From DATGIQ01 sp035295665 (lineage in GTDB: Bacteria; Planctomycetota; Planctomycetia; Gemmatales; Gemmataceae): a stretch of 21,470 nucleotides of DNA. Within the stretch, counting starts at the first letter, position 1, and the number at the start of each line of letters is the position of its first letter. The DNA lies in the NCBI GenBank assembly GCA_035295665.1, contig DATGIQ010000064.1:1-21470 (forward strand), read 5' to 3'. Position numbers and translations under genes: made by a program. The notes beneath the pieces were generated by a model. That model did not search any database. It was not told the DNA's origin and saw nothing but the letters and a program-made list of their open reading frames with translations. Shown piece after piece: positions 8,076-15,295 of this stretch.

Positions 8076-9350
8076 TCAGGCGCTTTCGAGGAGAAGAGCC
8101 GCTCCCTGCCCGCCCCCAACGCAGAGTGTCGCCAACCCGCGCCGGAGGCCACGTCGCCGCAGCTCTTTCAACAGCGTGATTACCAGGCGCACCCCAGTCG
8201 CTCCGACAGGATGCCCCAGCGCGATGGCGCCCCCATTCACGTTGAGCCGATCCGGGTCGAGCGCTCCCAGTGCCTCGGTGCGAGCAAGTTCTTCCCCCGC
8301 GAATTGGCGGGATGCAAACGCCCGCTGATTGGCAATCACCTGTGCCGCAAAGGCCTCGTTCATTTCCACGAGGTCGATTTCCTTCAGATTCAAGCCCGTG
8401 TGTTTCAGAAGCTGGCTGGTGGCGAAGACCGGCCCCAACCCCATCCGCCGCGGATCGCAGCCAGCATAGTGGAAGGCCCGCAGATAACCGAGCGGCCTTC
8501 GGCCTTCGGCGCGCGCTGCCGCGCCGGACATGACCAGCACCGTGGCCGCGCCATCCGTGATGGAACACGAGTTACCGGCCGTCACAGTGCCGCCTTGCTT
8601 GAAGATGGGCCTCAGCTTGGCCAGGGCTTCCATACTCTGCTCGGCCCGCGGACCGACATCTTGCTTCAGGTGGAGTCCCGCTACATCCACCCGAACGATT
8701 TCCTCACTCAGGACGCAGCGCTGCTGGGCCGCCGTCGCCCGCCGGTGGCTCTCCAAGGCGAAGGTGTCTTGCTCCGACCGTGACACATGGAATTCATCAG
8801 CCAAAACTTCGGCCGTTTCTCCCATGTTCAACCCGCTGACAGGATCGGTCAAGCCGAGCTTGACTGCCGGGATGGGCCGGAAGTGCCGCGGGCGGAACTG
8901 AAGCAGGACGCCCAGCCGGCGCCACCAACTTTTGGCACGGCTAAGCTCGAGGAATTGGGCCATCGCTTCCCGGCTGTACAACAGCGGAATCTGGCTCATC
9001 GACTCGACGCCACCAGCCAACACGATCGTTGCTTCGCCGAGCTGGACGAGCTGGGCTGCCGTCGTGATCGCTTCCATTCCGGAGGCGCAATTGCGATGGA
9101 CGGTATGGGCAATCCGAGCTTGGGGTACACCGGTCCGCAATGCTATGACCCGGGCAATATTGGGCGCATCCGGTGGAATGGCGGCGTTGCCGAAGACGAC
9201 CTGGTCAATTTGTTCGGGTCGGATTCCCGCACGCTCAAGGACCGCCCGTGCGGCCACGACGCCCAGCTCCACGGCGTCAACGGTCATGAGCGGACCGAAG
9301 GCCTTGGCAAAGGGCGTACGAACTCCTTCAACAATGGCAATGTCAAGCAT
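8076..9350 (-). CDS. fadA-like (fadA/fadI): Acetyl-CoA acyltransferase (3-ketoacyl-CoA thiolase)
   Basis: The 424-residue type I thiolase has the full catalytic set: nucleophile Cys88 in HRNCASGMEA, NEAFAA at 331-336, His380 in GGAIALGHPVGATG (373-386), and Cys410 in CVGGGQG. It cleaves 3-ketoacyl-CoA with CoA to acetyl-CoA and a chain shortened by two carbons. It is longer than short biosynthetic thiolases (about 390), and residues 130-170 carry a basic, aromatic-rich stretch like the membrane-contacting loop of FadI/HADHB beta subunits. With the downstream FadB-like protein (12 nt gap) it probably forms a trifunctional-type complex. The ribosome-binding site is weak (no clear AGGAG), so translation may depend on coupling to the acyl-CoA synthetase gene that ends 36 nt upstream. 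Confidence 0.95.
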   Translation of the reverse strand: MLDIAIVEGVRTPFAKAFGPLMTVDAVELGVVAARAVLERAGIRPEQIDQVVFGNAAIPPDAPNIARVIALRTGVPQARIAHTVHRNCASGMEAITTAAQLVQLGEATIVLAGGVESMSQIPLLYSREAMAQFLELSRAKSWWRRLGVLLQFRPRHFRPIPAVKLGLTDPVSGLNMGETAEVLADEFHVSRSEQDTFALESHRRATAAQQRCVLSEEIVRVDVAGLHLKQDVGPRAEQSMEALAKLRPIFKQGGTVTAGNSCSITDGAATVLVMSGAAARAEGRRPLGYLRAFHYAGCDPRRMGLGPVFATSQLLKHTGLNLKEIDLVEMNEAFAAQVIANQRAFASRQFAGEELARTEALGALDPDRLNVNGGAIALGHPVGATGVRLVITLLKELRRRGLRRGLATLCVGGGQGAALLLESA

Positions 9351-9365
9351 GGTTCACACCGAGCA

Positions 9366-9384
9366 CCGAGTCCTTCGCACTCGG
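9366..9384 (-). other. Intercistronic hairpin between the fadD-like and thiolase genes
   Basis: CCGAGT and ACTCGG form a perfect 6-bp stem around a 7-nt loop in the 36-nt gap. It sits just upstream of the thiolase start, which has only a weak SD, so it could tune translation or mRNA stability. The stem is short and could be chance. Confidence 0.25.
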
Positions 9385-9386
9385 CA

Positions 9387-11135
9387 CTATTGCTGTGGCG
9401 GTCCGTCCGCGCTGCTGCCGTGCGAACTGTCGCGCAGACGGCGGCGTTGGACTTTACCGAGGAAATTCTTGGGCAGCTCAGAGACAACCTCGATGTGGCG
9501 TGGCCGTTTTTGTTTGCCGAGATATTTTTGGCAGTGGCTCTCCAGAGCGGCCAAATCCAAGTTGCTGTTCTGCCGGGGCACAATCAAGGCTTTGATGATC
9601 TCGCCGCGCTCCCGGTCCGGCACGCCAATCACGGCCGCCTCGGCCACGCCGGGGAACGTGCTGAGGACCTCCTCCACTTCCGCGGGGAAGACCAGAAACC
9701 CGGAGGTCTTGATAATGTCCTTTTTGCGGTCCACGATCGTGAAATAGCCATCGCGGTCTCGTCGGGCCAGGTCGCCGGTGTAGAGCCAACCGTTTCGCAA
9801 GGCCCGAGCCGTCTCTTCCGCGTTGTTGAAATACCCCTTCATGACCTGCGGGCCACGCACTACCAGCTCACCCACCGCGCCAACCGGCAGTTCTTCCAAG
9901 CCGGTGACGGGATCCATGATGCGAGCATCGGTGTCCGGCAAGGGTAAGCCAACCGTTCCGGGCCGATTACCCTCATCGAGCGGGTTGACATGGGTCACTG
10001 GACTCGCCTCGGACAGACCGTACCCCTCGACAATATTGCGCGGGCCAAACTTCTCGAACGTGGTGCGCACCGTGTTGTCCAAGGCAGCCGCCCCGGACAG
10101 GACGGCGCGAACGAACGACAGATCGCGGGGCTTCTTCTGCAATTCCCGGTTGAGAGCGGCGATCAGGGCTGGCACGGCCGGAACCAGGCCGATGCGTTCG
10201 CGCTCGATCAGGTCCATCACGGCTTCGGCTTCGAAGCGGGGGTGGAGGTGGATGGTCGATCCGGAAACAAGGCTGGCCAGCATCGAAACCGACAGCCCAT
10301 ACGCATGGAACAAGGGGAGCACCGCGAGAACATTTTCGGAGCCGTCTTCCCCTCGCCCCCAGGCGCGCAGCTGGATGGCGTTGGCCACCAAGTTGCGGTG
10401 CGTCAGCATGACCGCCTTGGGAGAGGCAGTGGTTCCTCCGGTGGGCGCCAGGAGCGCAACGTCTTCCTCCGGCACGATCGGTCCGGACGAAAGGGATTGC
10501 CGGCTGCGCGCGCCGCTGCGGAGCATCTGGTCGAAGCGATGGACATGAGCCTGTTCGCGGAGACGCAGCGGCCCCCGCCGCCGCAGCCGTTCCACGCGAT
10601 ACAGCCACCCGCGCCACGCAGGCATCTTATCCGCCAGGGAAGCCACCACGACATGTTCCAGCGGCCCGTGGCCCAAGATTTCCATGAGCGGCGGAGCAAG
10701 GAGATCGAGGGTGACCAGCAGATGACAATCGGTCCGCTCGATCCACTTTTTGAGTTCCTCGCCGACCATTAGTGGACTGAGCTGAAGGACGGTGGCTCCC
10801 GTAAGCCATGTCGCCTGGAGAGCAACCAGGTATTCCGGGATATTCGGCAAAAGCATCCCCACCTGCCGTCCCGGCCGCGCTCCCAGATTCGCCAAGGAAC
10901 GGGCGAACGAGCGAGCACGGTCGGTCAGCTCGCGATAGCGAATTGCCTTGCCGAAAAGTGTGCACGCGGGCCGCTCGGGAAAGCGCAGCGCCGCCGATTC
11001 CATCAAGGTGCTGATAGGAATATTGGGGTAAGGCAATGACGACGGCACGTCACAGGGATAGGCGTCCAGCCAGACCCGTTGCCAAAGCGGGACGGCCCGC
11101 CGGCTAGGGCCCTGCCCGAAACCTACTCGTGCCAT
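9387..11135 (-). CDS. fadD-like: Long-chain-fatty-acid--CoA ligase (AMP-forming acyl-CoA synthetase)
   Basis: The 582-residue ANL-superfamily enzyme activates a fatty acid with ATP to acyl-AMP and then acyl-CoA. Visible core motifs: the phosphate-binding loop TGGTTASPK at 232-240; GYGLSEAS at 371-378, with Ser where Thr is usual; YTGD at 452-455; the hinge region DRKKDIIKTSG at 469-479; and the C-terminal lysine motif PKNFLGKVQRR with Lys561 as the adenylation lysine. The ATG at 11135 is chosen because a strong AAGGAGGAG lies about 9 nt upstream. The other nearby ATG, at 11143, is out of frame and too close to the SD. It is the first gene of the beta-oxidation operon, with the thiolase 36 nt downstream. 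The chain length preferred cannot be read from sequence. Confidence 0.94.
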   Translation of the reverse strand: MARVGFGQGPSRRAVPLWQRVWLDAYPCDVPSSLPYPNIPISTLMESAALRFPERPACTLFGKAIRYRELTDRARSFARSLANLGARPGRQVGMLLPNIPEYLVALQATWLTGATVLQLSPLMVGEELKKWIERTDCHLLVTLDLLAPPLMEILGHGPLEHVVVASLADKMPAWRGWLYRVERLRRRGPLRLREQAHVHRFDQMLRSGARSRQSLSSGPIVPEEDVALLAPTGGTTASPKAVMLTHRNLVANAIQLRAWGRGEDGSENVLAVLPLFHAYGLSVSMLASLVSGSTIHLHPRFEAEAVMDLIERERIGLVPAVPALIAALNRELQKKPRDLSFVRAVLSGAAALDNTVRTTFEKFGPRNIVEGYGLSEASPVTHVNPLDEGNRPGTVGLPLPDTDARIMDPVTGLEELPVGAVGELVVRGPQVMKGYFNNAEETARALRNGWLYTGDLARRDRDGYFTIVDRKKDIIKTSGFLVFPAEVEEVLSTFPGVAEAAVIGVPDRERGEIIKALIVPRQNSNLDLAALESHCQKYLGKQKRPRHIEVVSELPKNFLGKVQRRRLRDSSHGSSADGPPQQ

Positions 11136-11149
11136 CGGTCCATCTCCTC

Positions 11150-11166
11150 CTTCGCCAAGCGAAGGC
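11150..11166 (-). promoter_or_regulatory. Hairpin overlapping the fadD-like Shine-Dalgarno
   Basis: On the minus strand CCTTCGC-TTG-GCGAAGG is a perfect 7-bp inverted repeat. Its 3' arm ends in the first bases of the AAGGAGGAG ribosome-binding site of the acyl-CoA synthetase gene. If it folds, it would partly mask the SD. Its place in the leader of the first operon gene makes translational control possible; that part is inference. Confidence 0.35.
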
Positions 11167-11485
11167 TGTTAGCTATCCGTGATCCCCATCTATATGGTTG
11201 AGCAATCCGTGTGCCGCACGGCCTTTGATCGGGCGTCGTCCCGGACTCCCCACTCCGAGGGAGCGCGCAAGGCGAACCGAACTGGGAACGGTGTTCATTG
11301 CCCAAAAAGAATCGGGTTTCCGATGGGGGCGGAAGATGCTTGCCTCTTCTGCTCTACCCGAATTCTAGGTTACGCAGCTCTGCCAGACAACGCCCCCGGT
11401 ACGAATTGTGCTGGCAGAAGAAGCGTGCGCAACCGAAGATGCCGAATTTTCCAGTGCACAATTTCTCGTTCCGACCTGGGAATGA
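11167..11485. other. Intergenic region between divergent fadD-like and purC genes
   Basis: The spacer between the two divergent genes spans about 430 bases (11136-11562), less GC-rich in its purC half than the flanking genes. Apart from the SD-overlapping hairpin and a candidate purC promoter, I see nothing further. Open frames across it (for example plus-strand 11179-11508) resemble no family and have no convincing SD. No clear sigma-70 promoter for the fadD operon could be placed. Confidence 0.5.
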
Positions 11486-11515
11486 TTGTTCGCGCGGACA
11501 GTTTGTGATTAGAAT
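11486..11515 (+). promoter_or_regulatory. Candidate sigma-70-type promoter for purC
   Basis: TTGTTC at 11486-11491 and TAGAAT at 11510-11515 are spaced by 18 nt, in a relatively AT-rich stretch. Transcription would begin near 11522, giving a leader of about 40 nt before the purC ATG. It is a visual match to consensus only. Confidence 0.35.
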
Positions 11516-11562
11516 TTCATCGGGGGAAGTGTATCGTTTTGCCACAAGCGAAAGGCGTTCGA

Positions 11563-12453
11563 ATGGCTTCGCCATTACTGAAGAGTGAGGTTCCCGGTTA
11601 TCCGTGCCGTCATGGCAAGGTCCGTGACATCTACGAGCTGGGCGACCGGCTGGTGATCGTGGCCACGGACCGGATCAGCGCGTTTGACTGGGTACTCCCG
11701 ACGGGGATCCCGGATAAAGGGCGAGTCCTGACCAACCTGACTCTGTTCTGGCTGGATTACCTGGGTGTGCCGAATCATTTACTGAGCATGGATGTCCGGC
11801 AAATGCCGTCCGCTTTTGCCGAGCGCGCGGGCATGCTAGCCGGACGCTCCATGTTGGTGCGAAAAGCCCAGGTCGTCCCCATCGAGTGTGTGGTGCGGGG
11901 CTATCTGGCGGGTTCGGGATGGAAGGAGTACCGGCAGACCGGCAAGGTCTGTGGCATCGGCTTGCCCGGCGGTCTCCTAGAAAGCGAGCAACTCCCCGAG
12001 CCGATCTTCACCCCGGCGACCAAGGAGGAAACCGGCCACGACATCAATATCTCTTGGGACCAGATGGCCAAGATTACAGGGCCGGCTTTGGCTTCGGAGC
12101 TGCGCAGCCGCAGCATCGACCTCTACCGCCGCGCCGCCGACTATGCCCGGACGCGCGGGATCCTGATTGCCGACACGAAATTCGAATGGGGCCAACTTCC
12201 CGGCGGCGAGCTGCTCCTCATCGATGAGGTTTTGACGCCGGACAGCTCCCGCTTCTGGCCGCTGGATTCCTATCAACCTGGCAAGAGCCCGCCGTCCTTT
12301 GATAAGCAGTTTGTGCGGGATTGGCTGGAAACGACCGGCTGGGACAAGAATAGTCCACCGCCGGAATTGCCGCCGGAGGTGGTAGAACGCACCCGGGCCA
12401 AGTACTTGGAAGCGTACGAGCGCTTGACGGGAAAGAAGCTGCCGGCTGCCTGA
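11563..12453 (+). CDS. purC: Phosphoribosylaminoimidazole-succinocarboxamide synthase (SAICAR synthetase)
   Basis: The 296-residue protein catalyses the ATP-dependent joining of CAIR with aspartate to give SAICAR in purine synthesis. It resembles the longer, yeast Ade1-like form rather than the roughly 240-residue form of E. coli. Family motifs: GKVRDIYE at 18-25, DRISAFDWVLPTGIPDKG at 36-53, IECVVRGYLAGSGWKEY at 107-123, and the C-terminal DTKFEWG at 204-210 with the acidic IDEVLTPDSSR after it. I chose the ATG at 11563, preceded by AAAGG at 7 nt, because the family starts close before the GKVRD motif. An in-frame TTG at 11539 would add eight residues with no support. It is monocistronic, with no other pur gene in the window. 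Confidence 0.96.
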   Translation: MASPLLKSEVPGYPCRHGKVRDIYELGDRLVIVATDRISAFDWVLPTGIPDKGRVLTNLTLFWLDYLGVPNHLLSMDVRQMPSAFAERAGMLAGRSMLVRKAQVVPIECVVRGYLAGSGWKEYRQTGKVCGIGLPGGLLESEQLPEPIFTPATKEETGHDINISWDQMAKITGPALASELRSRSIDLYRRAADYARTRGILIADTKFEWGQLPGGELLLIDEVLTPDSSRFWPLDSYQPGKSPPSFDKQFVRDWLETTGWDKNSPPPELPPEVVERTRAKYLEAYERLTGKKLPAA

Positions 12454-12544
12454 TCTCTGGTTGCCGCACTGCCCGAAAGCGCTTTGCATCCCGGTTTCGC
12501 AAGGGGATACAAGCCCGGAGCACCAGTTCGCGATCTTGCGACAA

Positions 12545-12567
12545 AGCCACCGGAGGATCGGGTGGCT
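12545..12567. terminator. Weak hairpin in the convergent purC / mbfA-like gap
   Basis: AGCCACC and GGTGGCT form a 7-bp perfect stem with a 9-nt loop, in the 194-bp gap between two convergent stops. There is no T-run on either strand, so a rho-independent terminator is not established. Nothing else was seen in this gap. Confidence 0.3.
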
Positions 12568-12647
12568 CGAGAAATCAACGAAGAAACGAAAACCCAACCG
12601 TCCGACCGGCCCGCTAAACCGGCGCGGGATGATCCGTGTCGCCGCAC

Positions 12648-13604
12648 TCAAGAGCTTCCGATTAACACCCCTGTCAGGAACACGAGCAAGCCGCCGATGA
12701 CCACCTGGAACACGGCCGCGGGCAGGGGTGTTTCCATGAAACGGTGACGGATCCAGGAAATCACGCCTAGTTCGATCAACACAACCGCGATCGCCAGTCC
12801 CGTAGCGAGGCGGAATTCAGGGATCAGATAGGGCAGGGTGTGACCCAACCCGCCCAGAGCGGTCATGAGCCCACAGACAAATCCGCGGATAAGTGGCCGG
12901 CCCCGCCCGGTGAGGCTGCCATCGTCGGAGAGCGCTTCGGCGAAGCCCATACTGATCCCGGCCCCAAGACTGGCGGCCAGGCCTACCAGGAACGTGTCCC
13001 AGCTGTCCTTCGTGGCGAAGGCGGCGGCGAACAGGGGTGCCAAGGTCGAAACCGAACCATCCATCAATCCCGCTAGGCCCGGCTGAACCACCTGAAGCAC
13101 GAATAACCGGTGCCGCGTCGCCGCCTCCTCTTCGTGGGCGCCGGAAACGCGCTGCGCCTGCTCCAGCGTATCGGCCAAATGCGAATGCTTCCGTTCCTCT
13201 TCGGCCAAATCGCCCAGCAATTGCCGGATACTCGCGTCCGTGGTTTGGCGGAGCGCCGTTTCGTAGAACCGCTTGGTTTCCAGCTCCATCAACTCGGTTT
13301 GCTTCCGCACGGCGGCCAACCCAAGAGGACGCACGAGCCAAATGGGTCGGCGGCTCACGAACCCTTTGATGTCCTGCCGTCGGATCAGCGGAATGTGTTC
13401 GCCGAATTTTTGGCGGTGCAGTTCGATGAGCCGGTGTCGGTGGTTGTCCTCTTCGGCGCGCATTTGCTGGAGGACCTGCGCCGTGGCCGGGTAGTCGGCC
13501 TTCAGCCCATCTGAGAAATCATCGTAAATCCGCGCATCCTCCTCTTCCAAGGAGATCGCCAACGCCAACACTTCTTGCTCGCTGAGGCTCTTGAACGAAC
13601 GCAT
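12648..13604 (-). CDS. mbfA-like: Membrane-bound ferritin-like/VIT1 iron transporter (MbfA family)
   Basis: The 318-residue protein joins an N-terminal erythrin/rubrerythrin-type di-iron four-helix domain to a C-terminal VIT1/CCC1 membrane domain. Metal ligands follow the expected pattern: Glu20, Glu52xxHis55 (AEEDNHRH), Glu107 (MELETKRFYE) and Glu137xxHis140 (EEERKHSH). From about residue 165 hydrophobic helices follow, starting with the VIT1-like MDGSVSTLAPLFAAAF and the acidic GFAEALSDDG. Family members of similar length in Agrobacterium and Bradyrhizobium export iron across the inner membrane and protect against iron and peroxide stress. GGAGGT lies 6 nt before the ATG. No Irr or Fur box was recognised upstream. 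It is convergent with purC and divergent from the ceramidase-like gene, so probably its own unit. Confidence 0.88.
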   Translation of the reverse strand: MRSFKSLSEQEVLALAISLEEEDARIYDDFSDGLKADYPATAQVLQQMRAEEDNHRHRLIELHRQKFGEHIPLIRRQDIKGFVSRRPIWLVRPLGLAAVRKQTELMELETKRFYETALRQTTDASIRQLLGDLAEEERKHSHLADTLEQAQRVSGAHEEEAATRHRLFVLQVVQPGLAGLMDGSVSTLAPLFAAAFATKDSWDTFLVGLAASLGAGISMGFAEALSDDGSLTGRGRPLIRGFVCGLMTALGGLGHTLPYLIPEFRLATGLAIAVVLIELGVISWIRHRFMETPLPAAVFQVVIGGLLVFLTGVLIGSS

Positions 13605-13719
13605 GCGGCTACCTCCGGCTTCTCCTGACAGGGCGCGGTCTCCGAACCGTGTCCCGACGCAGGGAGTGCCAACGACATTCTATCGGTTACGCTTCCAGTC
13701 GGGGCCGAGTCCCCGATCG

Positions 13720-13786
13720 GTTTCGCGGCGGTTTGCAGAACCGCGCGGTGTCACGCTCCATGCGGTTCTGCAAACCGCCGCGAAAC
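13720..13786. repeat. 25-bp perfect inverted repeat carrying two GCGGTT-N5-AACCGC dyads
   Basis: Bases 13720-13744 are the exact reverse complement of 13762-13786, with a 17-nt spacer. Each arm also contains its own palindrome, GCGGTT-N5-AACCGC, at 13728-13744 and 13762-13778, with centres 34 bp apart. It lies midway between the divergent mbfA-like and ceramidase-like starts. It could be a pair of operator sites for a dimeric regulator, a very stable RNA hairpin, or a small dispersed repeat. Neither side has a T-run, so it is not a classical terminator. Confidence 0.85.
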
Positions 13787-13804
13787 GAAAACGGACACAG
13801 ATGC

Positions 13805-13831
13805 CGCTGCCTCTCCTCGAACCCGGCAGCG
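13805..13831 (+). other. Leader hairpin upstream of the ceramidase-like gene
   Basis: CGCTGCC and GGCAGCG form a perfect 7-bp stem around a 13-nt loop, about 50 nt before the ceramidase-like ATG. It is possibly an RNA leader structure; no function can be assigned. Confidence 0.3.
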
Positions 13832-13882
13832 AATCATAGGTTTGAAGAAGATGCACTTTCGCAATCATCCGGAGAGTCAACC

Positions 13883-15292
13883 ATGAGATGGGTCCATCTT
13901 TTGGCCGTTCTGGCAATCGTGTCGGCGGGAAGCGCTCAGGCAAGCGACCTGCGGGCCGGGGCGGCGGCTGTCGTGATCAACCCGCCAACCGGAACGCCCA
14001 TGGCAGGCTATTATTCCGCGCGTGGCTCCACCGCCATCCTGGACAACCTGTACTGCAAATCCTTGGTGCTCGAGCAGGACAGCGTGCGCATCGCCTTGGT
14101 GGTTTGCGACCTGATCTCCTTGCCCCGGCGGTCGATCACCGAGGCGCGCAGGCTCATCGAGAAGGAGGCGGGGATTCCAGGCAGCCACGTCATGATCAGT
14201 GCCACACATACCCACACAGGGCCAGTCGTCGCACGGGAATCCAGCCGTGATGATCTCGACGGCGGCAGCAGCGATCTGGGGAGGCGCTACACCGAAGCCT
14301 TGCCGGCCTTGATTGCCCAGAGTGTGTCGGAAGCGCTCAAAAAGGTTGCCCCGGCCCATCTGCAAGCTGCCAGGACCAAGGAGGACCACCTCAGCTTCAA
14401 TCGCCGTTTTTTCATGCGTGACCAGACCGTCAGCTGGAACCCGCGCAAGCTGCACCCGGATATCGTCAAACCCGCTGGTCCAATTGACCCGGAAGTTGCG
14501 TTTCTGCAGTTTGCGACGCCGCAGTCGAAACCGATTGCCACCTATGTCAACTTCGCCATGCATCCGGACACCACGGGCGGCGACGCCATCTCCGCAGATT
14601 ATCCGGGTGTGCTTGCCCGGCTGCTGACGGAGTGCCAGGGGCCGGACGTGATCACGGTTTTCGCGAACGGCTGCTGCGGCAACCTCAACCATCGCAATAT
14701 CGGCTGGGCCGACGTCCAAAAAGGGCCCCACGAGGCCCGACGGATTGGCACCGTCCTGGCGGGGGATGTTTGTGATGCCTTTCCCCTCCTCCAACCGCTG
14801 AAGACGGGTGGATTGCAAGTAAAAAGTACGATTGTTGCTTTGCCGCTCGCCCCAGTCCGCGCGGCGGAAATTGTGCAAGCCAAGGATGTGCTCAAGCGGA
14901 TGCGCGATCCAAAGACGCCCTTTCTGGAAAAGGTAAAAGCCTTTCAGGTTCTGGACGTCGCTGCTCGGGATGGCAAGCCGTGGGAAGTGGAAGTGCAAGT
15001 GATCTCTTGGGGCAATCAAGTGGCGTGGGTGTCGTTACCCGGCGAAATCTTTGTCGAGCTGGGCCTGGCCATCAAGAAAGCGTCGCCGTTTCCGTACACG
15101 TTCATCGCGGAGCTGGCCAACGGCTCCATCGGTTATATTCCGGATCAGCCGGCTTATGCACAGGGAAATTACGAAGTGGTCAGCGCCCGGTGCGCGGAGG
15201 GATCCGGTGAAATGCTGGTCGAAGCGGCGGTCCGAGCATTAAAAGACCTGTATCACGGGGTGCAACCAAGTCCATCTTCCAAGGAACGTTAA
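13883..15292 (+). CDS. Secreted neutral/alkaline ceramidase-like hydrolase
   Basis: The 469-residue protein starts with a signal peptide (basic MR, hydrophobic 4-15, likely cleavage after SAQA at about 20), so it is exported. The rest looks like the neutral/alkaline non-lysosomal ceramidase N-terminal domain: NPPTGTPMAGYY near the mature start, SATHTHTGP at 107-114 with probable zinc-ligand histidines, FAMHP at 224-228, and ANGCCGNLNHRN at 261-272, where true ceramidases have a GDxSPN-type nucleophile segment. That segment is altered, so amide hydrolysis of ceramide itself is doubtful and the substrate is unknown. The ATG at 13883 is chosen because GGAGAG lies 8 nt upstream and the signal peptide starts there; the frame is open further upstream, to 13649, but that part has no SD and crosses the inverted repeat. 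It overlaps operonically with the next gene (3-nt gap). Confidence 0.85.
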   Translation: MRWVHLLAVLAIVSAGSAQASDLRAGAAAVVINPPTGTPMAGYYSARGSTAILDNLYCKSLVLEQDSVRIALVVCDLISLPRRSITEARRLIEKEAGIPGSHVMISATHTHTGPVVARESSRDDLDGGSSDLGRRYTEALPALIAQSVSEALKKVAPAHLQAARTKEDHLSFNRRFFMRDQTVSWNPRKLHPDIVKPAGPIDPEVAFLQFATPQSKPIATYVNFAMHPDTTGGDAISADYPGVLARLLTECQGPDVITVFANGCCGNLNHRNIGWADVQKGPHEARRIGTVLAGDVCDAFPLLQPLKTGGLQVKSTIVALPLAPVRAAEIVQAKDVLKRMRDPKTPFLEKVKAFQVLDVAARDGKPWEVEVQVISWGNQVAWVSLPGEIFVELGLAIKKASPFPYTFIAELANGSIGYIPDQPAYAQGNYEVVSARCAEGSGEMLVEAAVRALKDLYHGVQPSPSSKER

Positions 15293-15295
15293 GCA

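Noticed and set aside
8787..9947. Plus-strand 386-codon frame crossing the thiolase and fadD-like genes
   Set aside because: Antisense shadow spanning two convincing genes; no domain or SD.
11539..11562. TTG start eight codons upstream of the purC ATG
   Set aside because: The ATG has a better-spaced SD and fits the family N-terminus.
13649..13882. Upstream in-frame extension of the ceramidase-like gene
   Set aside because: It would put 78 residues before a clear signal peptide, has no SD, and reads through the 25-bp inverted repeat.
13877..15019. Minus-strand 380-codon frame opposite the ceramidase-like gene
   Set aside because: Antisense shadow; the plus strand has a signal peptide, SD and family motifs.
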